The position numbers and the translations under genes are program-made. A model generated the notes under the pieces. That model ran no database searches and was not told the origin of the DNA. It saw nothing but the letters and a program-made list of their open reading frames with translations. From NCBI GenBank assembly GCA_947472885.1, contig CANJBX010000017.1, forward strand, positions 1-64,000: a stretch of 64,000 bases of DNA. The letters run 5' to 3'. Of this stretch, positions 55,400 to 64,000 are shown piece by piece. This stretch comes from Hyphomicrobiaceae bacterium. GTDB lineage: Bacteria; Pseudomonadota; Alphaproteobacteria; Rhizobiales; Xanthobacteraceae. Numbering within the stretch: the first letter of the stretch is position 1; each line of letters begins with the position of its first letter.

Positions 55400-56722
55400 T
55401 CACGGCCTTGGTTCGCAGAACGTGTCTCTGCGCGTCAGGTTTATGCGTCTTGCCCGGTTATTCACCCAGGCAGGCCGAACGCCAAAATGCGGCGATAAAT
55501 CCTGCACCTTGATCCAGCCGTCCGGCTTCCCGTCCTCGTCGCAATCGGCCTGAACAAATGTTCCGGTCGGGTCGGGCCCGAAGACGCGCGCGACATTGCC
55601 GAAGCAGACCCGACGCCGGAGATCATCGTCGGCGCCAATGACGTTGCCGTTGCCATCCGTCATTGGATCACACCCACGGGCGGGAACCCCGCATCCCAGC
55701 CTGAGCGATGCGCCTTGTTCCGTCGGCGTCTCTCTGATGCGCGCTCTCCCTGCGCATGAAAAACGCCTGGCCGCAGAAATCGCCCTTGTCCGGTCGGCCT
55801 CCACAAGGACTTTTCCGTCGGGACTGCCGGGGCTTCCTGCGCGCCGCCAGAACCCCAGATACTTGTCCGGGGCCGAGGCATTTTGAACGTCGGTATCGAG
55901 GTTGATGGTTTGCCCTGTCGGCAAGCGGTAATCGACGTCCGTCGTGGTCTGGAACAGGTCCCAGTGATTGCTGTTGTACTCTTCAACATTCCCGCCGTGC
56001 CCGCGTGATGCATTGATCCATGCGAAGTCGATGAGCGGCTGGAGAGGTGCCGGCGGATTTTTGAGCAGCTTCAGGGAGTCGCCGTTACCGTAGGCGCCGA
56101 CAAGGTAACCGGCTTCGGTCAGGACTTTGCGAACGGCGCTGAAATAATCGAGAACGCCCTGTCTCAGTGCCGCGTTGTAATCGAGGTCCACGCCAAAATA
56201 GATAGCGCTGCCTCTCGGCTGATCTACTTTTCTTGCCTGCGAAACGGCGGCCTTGGCATCGAGCGATCCTTCCTGCCGTGCGGTCAGCGCCCGCATGGGT
56301 CTTACGCAGTTCATCCAGTCATAGGTGGAGGTCCGGCTTTCCGGATCGTAGTCGTAGTTGACCGGAACGCTGAACCAGGACGACCCGCCAAATTTATTCT
56401 GGCTGCTGCTGTTGTATTGGTAGACGGACAGGATCGCGAAACGCGCCCGGTGCGCCAGAATTGCATCAGCTTCAGGCTGGCCGTCCTGGTTGTCGAGGAA
56501 ACGCTTGTGCTTGAATGGATCGCCTTGCGGGCAGCGGGAATAATATCTTCCGATTACCTTGACGCCGACCGCCTCAAGCCCATCAAGGAACGGCCGGGTA
56601 TCCAGCGAGACATCAACGATAGCGATGCGCGCGGGGTCGGTGGGCTGTGCACGGGCCGCGTGGCAGTGGAAACTTGCCGCGAGAAGCGTGATCCATGCGG
56701 AAGCAGCAAGACGTTTCCCCAT
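55400..56722 (-). CDS. Exported DUF1906 glycoside-hydrolase-like protein with SH3-like tail
   Basis: The product has 440 residues from MGKRLAASAWITLLAASFHC (signal peptide, cut near ARAQ). The N-terminal two thirds show the DUF1906 TIM-barrel pattern: IAIVDVSLDTRPFLDGLEAVGVKVIGRYY, SAIYFGVDLDYN, VGAYGNGDSLKLL, FAWINASRG. The last ~110 residues have paired Cys and RIRETPTEQGASLRLG, DGWIKVQDLSPHFG, which resembles a bacterial SH3 wall-binding domain. Likely acts on or binds cell wall. Substrate unknown. It stands alone. Confidence 0.78.
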   Translation of the reverse strand: MGKRLAASAWITLLAASFHCHAARAQPTDPARIAIVDVSLDTRPFLDGLEAVGVKVIGRYYSRCPQGDPFKHKRFLDNQDGQPEADAILAHRARFAILSVYQYNSSSQNKFGGSSWFSVPVNYDYDPESRTSTYDWMNCVRPMRALTARQEGSLDAKAAVSQARKVDQPRGSAIYFGVDLDYNAALRQGVLDYFSAVRKVLTEAGYLVGAYGNGDSLKLLKNPPAPLQPLIDFAWINASRGHGGNVEEYNSNHWDLFQTTTDVDYRLPTGQTINLDTDVQNASAPDKYLGFWRRAGSPGSPDGKVLVEADRTRAISAARRFSCAGRARIRETPTEQGASLRLGCGVPARGCDPMTDGNGNVIGADDDLRRRVCFGNVARVFGPDPTGTFVQADCDEDGKPDGWIKVQDLSPHFGVRPAWVNNRARRINLTRRDTFCEPRP

Positions 56723-56876
56723 ATCATCCCCCGTCAGACGTGAGGCTGCGTAGATCTCTACTTGGATACTACCGCGCTCAAACAATTCCGGCTAGGGCGA
56801 TTCCCTCCCCCCATAGGGAGAGGGCTGGAGTTACTGCGCCAGATGCGCGAGCGCATCCCGGAGTGACAACAGGCGC

Positions 56877-57230
56877 TTACGACTTCTGCTTCGCGATGAT
56901 CTTGTCCTTGATCCCGTCGTAGACGTTCTGCGGGATGACGCTCTTCTGGGTCAGCTCGTCCTTGCCCTTGTAGGGACGGCCCTTGATGATCGCGTCGGCG
57001 CGCGCCGGGCCAATGCCGGTCAGCTTCTCGAGATCGTCCTTGCTGGCCGAATTGATGTCGATCAGCGCGGCTGCGGGTGTCGCGGCGGTCGTGGTGGCAG
57101 GCTTGGCGGGCGCGGCCACCGGCGTTGCCGGCTTGGCAGACGTCGCCGGAGCAGTGGCGGGCTGCGCATACGACGGCGAGGTAAGGGCGGCGACAGCAAG
57201 TGCAAGCGTGGCAAGGGTCAGTTTACGCAT
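56877..57230 (-). CDS. Exported helix-hairpin-helix (ComEA-like) protein
   Basis: The product has 117 residues with a signal peptide (MRKLTLATLALAVAALTSPSYA), then a Pro/Ala/Thr linker and a HhH domain (LIDINSASKDDLEKLTGIGPARADAIIKGRPY, KSVIPQNVYDGIKDKI). The fold binds DNA non-specifically, as in ComEA, so it may act in DNA uptake; no other competence genes are present. Confidence 0.88.
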   Translation of the reverse strand: MRKLTLATLALAVAALTSPSYAQPATAPATSAKPATPVAAPAKPATTTAATPAAALIDINSASKDDLEKLTGIGPARADAIIKGRPYKGKDELTQKSVIPQNVYDGIKDKIIAKQKS

Positions 57231-57360
57231 TGGCGTTCTCCCAAAATTGATTCAGCAGGCGCTGAATCCATGGGTGCCATGGTAGTTACCGCATCGTGGC
57301 GCGATCATGACCGCGCCACGGCGGATTTCGTAATTTTGTCGCGCTGTCATTTTTGTCGCA

Positions 57361-57392
57361 CTGTCGTTGCGAGCGCAGCTAAGCAATGACAG
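57361..57392. repeat. Short inverted repeat between HhH and MetE-like genes
   Basis: CTGTCGTTGC (57361-57370) pairs with GCAATGACAG (57383-57392) with one wobble pair. The unit TTGCGAGCGCAGC is also reminiscent of a widespread intergenic repeat of Bradyrhizobium-like genomes. It may end the MetE-like transcript. Confidence 0.5.
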
Positions 57393-57402
57393 CAACGCCA
57401 GC

Positions 57403-58557
57403 CTACTTCTTCCAGAGTTCCTTTGACGCGATGGCCGCGCCTTCCGCCAGCGCTTCCAGCTTTGCCCACATGATCGAAGGGTGCACGCGCGGCGTATAGG
57501 GCGTCTGCGCAAAGCCGCAGTCGGTGCCGGCGAGAATGTTCTCGCGGCCGACGATCTTCGCCAGACGCACCAGCCGTTCCGCCACCAATTCCGGGTGTTC
57601 GACGATGTTGGTGGCGTGGCTGATGACGCCGGGGATGAGCTTGCGGCCTTCCGGCAGCTTGGCCTTTTCCCAGACGCGCCATTCGTGTTCGTGGCGCGGG
57701 TTCGCCATTTCGAGGCAATAGGCGCCGGCCTTCACCGTGGTGACCAGATCGACAATCGCACTCAAGGCAACGTCGGTCGTGTGCGGCGTGTTGAACGAAC
57801 CCCAGCACAGGTGATAGCGGATTTTCTCTTCCGGCAGGCCGCGCAGCGCGTGGTTGAGCGCAGCAATGCGCATCGCTACCCACTTGCGATAGTTTTCAAT
57901 CGGCTGATCGGCGAAGGCGACATCGTACATATACGGCAGGAACGCATCATCGATCTGCACAAACAAACCGGCGTCGATCACCGCCTTGTATTCTTCGCGC
58001 AGCGCGTCGGCGAGCGCGAAGAAGAATTCTTCGTCATTCTTGTAATATTCATTGGCATGCGACGGCACCGCGCTGGCCGGCGCGACGACGGGCAGAAACC
58101 CGCCCGCAACTTTCGTGCCCGCCATGCCGGCCTTGAGATGATCGATGTCGCGCTTGATCGCGGCCTGACCCTTGTAGGTCACAGGGCCTACGCAGGTGAA
58201 CACGCCGCGCTTGGGCAGTTTCTGGGTTGGAAAATACTGCGCGTAGAATTCGGGAAACTTCTTCTGGTCCTTGCCCTGCCCGCCCGGCGTCGTCACCGCG
58301 CGCTCTTCGATCCCGCCGAGACGATCAATCACATAAAACGACCACGAACGGAATTTTCCGAACTCGCCGTCGCTGACAATATCGACACCAGCTTTTTCCT
58401 GCTGCCTGACGACTTCGGCGACGGCTTTTGCAAGATATGCGTCGAACGCCGCGTCATCCACGGCGACGTGCTTTTCAATCGCGCCCATCCAGTCGAGCAG
58501 ACCTTCCGGCCGCGCGAGAGAGCCAACGTGGGTAGTGAGAATGCGGTTGCCGCTCAT
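57403..58557 (-). CDS. Cobalamin-independent methionine synthase II-like (MetE C-terminal) protein
   Basis: The product has 384 residues with the MetE C-terminal barrel: ILTTHVGSLARPEGLLDWM, GVDIVSDGEFGKFRSWSF, GLFVQIDDAFLPYMYDVAF, the zinc-ligand region YHLCWGSFNTPHTTD, and LIPGVISHATNIVEHPELVAERL, ILAGTDCGFAQ. It lacks the N-terminal MetE half. This short group transfers methyl groups in undefined reactions. It may be controlled by the TetR gene upstream. Confidence 0.85.
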   Translation of the reverse strand: MSGNRILTTHVGSLARPEGLLDWMGAIEKHVAVDDAAFDAYLAKAVAEVVRQQEKAGVDIVSDGEFGKFRSWSFYVIDRLGGIEERAVTTPGGQGKDQKKFPEFYAQYFPTQKLPKRGVFTCVGPVTYKGQAAIKRDIDHLKAGMAGTKVAGGFLPVVAPASAVPSHANEYYKNDEEFFFALADALREEYKAVIDAGLFVQIDDAFLPYMYDVAFADQPIENYRKWVAMRIAALNHALRGLPEEKIRYHLCWGSFNTPHTTDVALSAIVDLVTTVKAGAYCLEMANPRHEHEWRVWEKAKLPEGRKLIPGVISHATNIVEHPELVAERLVRLAKIVGRENILAGTDCGFAQTPYTPRVHPSIMWAKLEALAEGAAIASKELWKK

Positions 58558-58677
58558 CTTTGGACCCTCCCGATATATGTTCCGCCGGGCTGTTCCGGCT
58601 CTGTATTGGGAGAAAGCCTAGCACCGCTCCCGGCACCCTGCAATATACCAGCAGATGTGCTTATTTCTTGAGAGGCG

Positions 58678-59322
58678 CTATTTCTTCTTGAGCATCAAGG
58701 GGGCGAGCGCATGCCAGCGCGGCAGCAGGCCCGGCGGCGGCTTCTGCGACAGGATCAGTTCGGCCAAGGTCATGCCGCGCAGCAGGTACACCGTCAGTTC
58801 GACGAATTCGCGCACCTCCTGCTCGCCATAGCCGGCGGCAACCAGCGCCTTGATCCACACGCTGTTGCGGATGCGGCCGAATTTCACGAATGCATCGCGG
58901 TGGATTTTCTTCAGCGCCGGCTCGTCACGACCCGCGAGCGCCAGCTCGGCCATGGCCGCGTAGGTGTTGCTGAAGAAGAATTCCTTTTCATCGTCGAGAA
59001 ATGCCTTGAGCGGATCGGTCGAACGCTCCGCATGGGCGGCTGATGCCTCGGTGCGCGCGGCCGCATTGTCCATGGCGTAAGCGGTGGCGGCTGCGATCAG
59101 GTCCGTGCGGGTGCGGTAGTAGTTTTCCTGCGCGCCGCGCGACACGCCGGCCTTCGCCGCAACGCCGGTCGTGGTGAAATACGCGTGGCCCTTCTCGACC
59201 AGCACTACGAGCGCGGCGCTGAGAATGCGGCTCTGGGTGCCGGCGCGGCGCTGCTCCTGCGTGCGGCGCGTGACGCCGGCTTTTTTCGCAGTCTTTTTCT
59301 TTGCGGCCTTTTTTGCCGTCAT
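58678..59322 (-). CDS. TetR-family transcriptional regulator
   Basis: The product has 214 residues. After a Lys/Ala-rich lead (MTAKKAAKKKTAKKAG), the HTH reads ILSAALVVLVEKGHAYFTTTGVAAKAGVSRGAQENYYRTRTDLIAA. The C-terminal ligand domain is diverse. It precedes the MetE-like gene on the same strand by 120 bases and may regulate it; the ligand is unknown. Confidence 0.9.
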   Translation of the reverse strand: MTAKKAAKKKTAKKAGVTRRTQEQRRAGTQSRILSAALVVLVEKGHAYFTTTGVAAKAGVSRGAQENYYRTRTDLIAAATAYAMDNAAARTEASAAHAERSTDPLKAFLDDEKEFFFSNTYAAMAELALAGRDEPALKKIHRDAFVKFGRIRNSVWIKALVAAGYGEQEVREFVELTVYLLRGMTLAELILSQKPPPGLLPRWHALAPLMLKKK

Positions 59323-59357
59323 CGTTTAACGCCCTTGGGTATTCCGTGATCCTGATA

Positions 59358-59951
59358 CTAGCGCGAAGCCACCGCCTTCTCGATGGCCGGCAACAACACT
59401 TTTTGCAGATTATCCTCACTGATCGGCCCGACCAGCTTGTACGCAATCTTGCCATCGCGCCCGACGACGAAGGTTTCGGGCACGCCATAGACGCCCCATT
59501 CAATCGCCGTGCGGCCACTCTGGTCCGCGCCCGACGCCGCAAACGGATTGCCGTAGCGGCCGAGAAAGCGCCGCGCGTTGTCCGGCTGATCCTTGTAGTT
59601 GATGCCGGCGACGGTGAAGCGCTTGTCGGCGGCGAGTTTCAAAAGCAACGGCGCCTCGTCATGGCATGGCACGCACCATGACGCCCACACATTGACGAGC
59701 GTGACCTTGCCGATGAAATCCGCGGGCCGCAGTCCGGGCACCGGCTGGCCATCGCGCAAGAGATTAGCGATGGGCGGCAGATCGGCTATGGGAGCAGCAC
59801 GTCCGATCAGCGCCGACGGCAGATGCGACGGGTCGCCTGCAAACAGACGGAAGAGGAACAGCAGCGCGAGCAGCATGAACGCCGCCAGCGGCACCAGCAC
59901 GATCAAGCGGCGGGCCGGGCTTTTGCCGGAGGGCAGCGTCTCGCCGCTCAT
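59358..59951 (-). CDS. ccmG: Cytochrome c biogenesis thioredoxin CcmG/DsbE
   Basis: This membrane-anchored thioredoxin keeps apocytochrome c Cys reduced. The product has 197 residues: one N-terminal helix (RLIVLVPLAAFMLLALLFLF), then VTLVNVWASWCVPCHDEAPLLL with the CxxC, VYGVPETFVVGRDGKI. Its ATG overlaps the ccmD stop. It completes ccmABCDG; ccmE, ccmF and ccmH are not in the window. Confidence 0.95.
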   Translation of the reverse strand: MSGETLPSGKSPARRLIVLVPLAAFMLLALLFLFRLFAGDPSHLPSALIGRAAPIADLPPIANLLRDGQPVPGLRPADFIGKVTLVNVWASWCVPCHDEAPLLLKLAADKRFTVAGINYKDQPDNARRFLGRYGNPFAASGADQSGRTAIEWGVYGVPETFVVGRDGKIAYKLVGPISEDNLQKVLLPAIEKAVASR

Positions 59952-60115
59952 GGTTCGCGTTCTCCGGCGCGGCGCGCACCACGGGATTCGAGATCGGCAA
60001 GCATGCGCTTCTGCGTGCGGCTGTCCGCGATCACCCAGATGACGAGTGCGCCGACGACCGCAATCGCGATCACATAGGCCGCGACAATGAAGCTGGCGTG
60101 CTGGCCGAGATTCAC
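59948..60115 (-). CDS. ccmD: Heme exporter protein CcmD
   Basis: The product has 55 residues from a GTG at 60115, reading MNLGQHASFIVAAYVIAI (single helix), then RTQKRMLADLESRG, the CcmD signature. Its GTG overlaps the ccmC stop (GTGA) and its TGA overlaps the ccmG ATG (ATGA). It helps release heme-CcmE from CcmABC. Confidence 0.92.
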   Translation of the reverse strand: MNLGQHASFIVAAYVIAIAVVGALVIWVIADSRTQKRMLADLESRGARRAGEREP

Positions 60116-60858
60116 GCGCGGGCTCCAGCATTCGTCATTCTAGCTTGCAACAGCCGCAGCGTGCGAATGCGACGGCGCAGGATTTCGTTGCGCATCGCGG
60201 CAACGTGCAGCGTGAGAAACAACAGCGTGAACGCAACCGCCATCACCAGCAGCGGCACAAGAATGCTCTTGTCAATCGCCGAACCGCCGGCGCGAAATAC
60301 CGATGCCGGTTGATGCAGCGTGTTCCACCAGTCGACGGAAAACTTGATGATCGGAATGTTAATTGCGCCAACGAGCGTCAGGATGGCCGCCGCGCGCGCG
60401 GCGCGCGAAGGATCCTCGACCGTGCGCCACAGCGCGATGATGCCGAGATACATCAGGAACAGCACCAGCACGGAAGTCAGCCGCGCGTCCCAGACCCAGT
60501 AAGTGCCCCACATCGGACGGCCCCACAGTGAGCCTGTAGCAAGCGCGAGGAACGTGAATGCCGCGCCAATTGGTGCCGCGGCTTTCGCTGCAACGTCGGC
60601 AAGCGGATGACGCCATACCAGGGTGCCAAGCGCGGCGACGCACATCACGCCCCAGACAAACATCGACAACCACGCATTCGGAACATGAATGAACATGATC
60701 TTCACGACAGCACCCTGCTGGTAATCGTCGGGCGCAACAAAGAACGTGAGGTAAAGGCCGACCGCGAACAGCGCGAGCGTCAGCCCGACAAGCCACGGCA
60801 GCACGCGGGTCGCGAGCGTCAGGAAGCGCGTCGGGTTGGCGAGATCGATCAGGGCCAT
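60112..60858 (-). CDS. ccmC: Heme exporter protein CcmC
   Basis: The product has 248 residues from MALIDLANPTRF, with six helices and the tryptophan-rich WGTYWVWDARLTSVLVLFLMYLG that handles heme, with the flanking His in MFIHVPNAWLSMF and DWWNTLHQPAS. It works with CcmD and CcmE. The longer frame to 60972 lies in the gap after ccmB and lacks family match. Confidence 0.95.
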   Translation of the reverse strand: MALIDLANPTRFLTLATRVLPWLVGLTLALFAVGLYLTFFVAPDDYQQGAVVKIMFIHVPNAWLSMFVWGVMCVAALGTLVWRHPLADVAAKAAAPIGAAFTFLALATGSLWGRPMWGTYWVWDARLTSVLVLFLMYLGIIALWRTVEDPSRAARAAAILTLVGAINIPIIKFSVDWWNTLHQPASVFRAGGSAIDKSILVPLLVMAVAFTLLFLTLHVAAMRNEILRRRIRTLRLLQARMTNAGARA

Positions 60859-60934
60859 CGGGACTTTCCTACGCAACACTTCGCGCGCCCGCAATGCGGC
60901 GCCTCGGCATGGAATAACACCGCACCGCGCCGCA

Positions 60935-61600
60935 TTATTCGGCTCCCTGCCGCAGCGTGGTCGCAGCGGCAAATGGCCCGATCACCATGCTGAACAGGGT
61001 CAGCGCACATAATATGGCGAATGGCGTGCCGAACGGCATAGGTCCGGTCAAGGTCGCGTTAGCAGCCGACACGCCGAAAATCAGCACCGGCACCGTGAGC
61101 GGCAGGATCAGGATCGGCAGCAGCAATCCGCCGCGCCTAAGTGTGGCGGCAAGCGCCGCACCGATCACACCGATGAAGGTCAGCGCCGGCGTGCCGGCGA
61201 GCAACGTCAGCATCACGATGACGAGGGCGTCGGGTTCGAGGTTGAGCATGATGCCCAGCACCGGCGCCGCGATGACCAGCGGCAGTCCGGTGGTGAGCCA
61301 ATGCGCGAAAGCCTTGGTCACGACGACGAGTTCGAGCGGCGTGCGGCCGGTGAGCAAGAGATCGAGCGAGCCGTCGGCCTGGTCGTCGGCAAACAAGCGG
61401 TCGAGCGTCAGCAAGGATGCGAGCAACGCGCCAAGCCAGAGAATGGCAGGGCCGATGCGGCGCAGTAGCGCGAGATCGGGCCCCAGCGCAAACGGGATCA
61501 GCGTGACGACCGCGAGGAAGAACAATACGCCGGTCAGCGCGCCGCCGCCGATGCGCAGCGCAATCCTGATGTCACGGATGAGCAGCGCGCGCAGCGGCAT
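60935..61600 (-). CDS. ccmB: Heme exporter permease CcmB
   Basis: The product has 221 residues with six hydrophobic helices: IGGGALTGVLFFLAVVTLIPFALGP, GPAILWLGALLASLLTLDRLFADD, GLLLPILILPLTVPVLIFGVS. It pairs with CcmA. Its start overlaps the ccmA stop by one base. Confidence 0.95.
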   Translation of the reverse strand: MPLRALLIRDIRIALRIGGGALTGVLFFLAVVTLIPFALGPDLALLRRIGPAILWLGALLASLLTLDRLFADDQADGSLDLLLTGRTPLELVVVTKAFAHWLTTGLPLVIAAPVLGIMLNLEPDALVIVMLTLLAGTPALTFIGVIGAALAATLRRGGLLLPILILPLTVPVLIFGVSAANATLTGPMPFGTPFAILCALTLFSMVIGPFAAATTLRQGAE

Positions 61601-62220
61601 CAGCGCGCTCCCAGTTGTAGTTGCGCGACGTTCGCCAGCGGCAACGGCCCATGCGTTGCGGCGATCACGATGCCGCCGAGGCCCAGATGATCACGCATCA
61701 GATCGCCGAGCTTGTCCTGTGCCGCCGCATCGAGCGCCGCGGTCGGTTCATCCAGCAGCCAGATTTTTCGCGGCACAGTGACAAGCCGCGCCAGCGCCAG
61801 CCTTCGCCTTTGGCCCGCGGATAAATAGCTGGCGGGAAGGCCGGCCAGCGCCATCAGGCCGACGGCTTCCAGGCCTTCGCGCGAAGAAGATTTCTCGCCA
61901 AGAAACCCGGTCCAGAAATCGAGATTTTCGGCGACCGACAGCGACGACTTCAGCGCGTCCTGATGGCCGACGTAGTGGACCTGCTCGGCAATGCTGGCCT
62001 CCGGCTCACCACCGGAAATCTCCAGCCGCCCTTCCGAGAGCCGCAGCAGTCCCGCGATAACCCTGAGCAGCGTCGTCTTGCCGGCGCCGTTTGGCCCGGT
62101 CAGCGCCAGGGCCTGCCCGGCAGCAATGCCGAACGAAAGGCCGGAAAACACCTGCTGGCCGCCGCGAATGCAGCCCAGCCCGGTACCGGAAAGCCGTATG
62201 GCGCCTGACTGCCCGCTCAT
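61600..62220 (-). CDS. ccmA: Heme exporter ATPase CcmA
   Basis: The product has 206 residues: Walker A TGPNGAGKTTLLRVIAGLL, signature YLSAGQRRRLALARL, Walker B IWLLDEPTAALDAAAQ, and H-loop VIAATHGP. First gene of ccmABCDG and divergent from acnA, the usual arrangement in this group. Confidence 0.96.
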   Translation of the reverse strand: MSGQSGAIRLSGTGLGCIRGGQQVFSGLSFGIAAGQALALTGPNGAGKTTLLRVIAGLLRLSEGRLEISGGEPEASIAEQVHYVGHQDALKSSLSVAENLDFWTGFLGEKSSSREGLEAVGLMALAGLPASYLSAGQRRRLALARLVTVPRKIWLLDEPTAALDAAAQDKLGDLMRDHLGLGGIVIAATHGPLPLANVAQLQLGAR

Positions 62221-62485
62221 TTACCCCGCCAAGCGCCTGGAATGGCCCGTTGCCGCTTTCGCATTCTCGGCATGTTAAAAATTCGATCACCGAGTTTCAG
62301 GCGATCTTGTATAGAACTTTCGTGCGTGTGGCAGGCTGCCATAAAAGCTCCTATAACGCGCACATTGCACAGGAATCGCGGATTCACGCGCGCCCTGTGT
62401 GCGGGTTGGGGAGCCCGCATGTCCGGTATTGAATTACCATACACCTCCGGCCTTTCCGCCAGCCGGAACAAGGATCAGGCCCGCC
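62221..62485. promoter_or_regulatory. Divergent control region of ccmABCDG and acnA
   Basis: This 265-base spacer must hold both promoters. It has AT-rich stretches near 62275-62325. I see no confident -35/-10 pair, and no clear iron-response site, by eye. Confidence 0.35.

Positions 62486-64000
<1,515 letters not shown>

Overview
The window reads as chromosome of an alphaproteobacterium of the order Hyphomicrobiales, probably Xanthobacteraceae or Nitrobacteraceae-like. The evidence is a GC-rich, densely packed gene set, several Bug-type tripartite-tricarboxylate binding proteins, a DUF3551 protein, an sdhCDAB operon, acnA divergent from ccmABCDG, an SbmA/BacA-like transporter, and the mosaic inverted-repeat elements common between genes in that group. 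This placement is inferred from gene content only. No rRNA, tRNA, CRISPR array, insertion sequence or integrase was seen.

Layout. 1-0.8 kb: a truncated piece of a retron Ec67-family protein (TOPRIM end only) beside an unidentified protein tail. 0.8-8 kb: rplU-rpmA, a frameshifted GNAT gene, a Bug protein, obgE, an N-acetylglutaminylglutamine-type amidotransferase and proB. 8-13 kb: DUF3551 protein, argG, and a small surface-glycan group (polysaccharide deacetylase, ATP-grasp, GT2). 13-18 kb: sdhCDAB, divergent from a LysR-RidA pair. 18-24 kb: fasciclin protein, a frameshifted cytochrome b with an intact molybdopterin oxidoreductase, tungstate uptake genes tupA and tupB, a Bug protein and leuB. 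24.7-28.3 kb: a cobalamin riboswitch with a possible NrdR box ahead of class I nrdAB. 28-39 kb: asd, carbonic anhydrase, CoA-ester lyase, leuD, small exported proteins and an SbmA/BacA-like ABC gene with two in-frame stops. 39-45 kb: leuC, then rplS-trmD-rimM-rpsP and ffh. 45-47 kb: a broken Rieske oxygenase divergent from a broken Bug gene. 47-58 kb: MBL hydrolase, SIMPL and GyrI-like proteins, dapF-mtaB, a pseudouridine synthase, ftsY, yciB, a DUF1906 protein, a HhH protein and a MetE-like enzyme. 58.6-64 kb: TetR regulator, ccmABCDG for cytochrome c maturation, and the first part of acnA.

Most of the window is housekeeping: translation and targeting (L21, L27, L19, S16, RimM, TrmD, MtaB, Ffh, FtsY), amino-acid synthesis (ProB, ArgG, LeuBCD, Asd, DapF) and the TCA cycle with respiration (Sdh, Acn, Ccm). 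The accessory layer is small and eroding: seven genes are truncated, frameshifted or carry in-frame stops. The most informative items are the retron remnant, the B12 riboswitch over a B12-independent reductase, the doubly interrupted ABC gene and the decayed Rieske/Bug pair. I did not find a complete undescribed system in the window.
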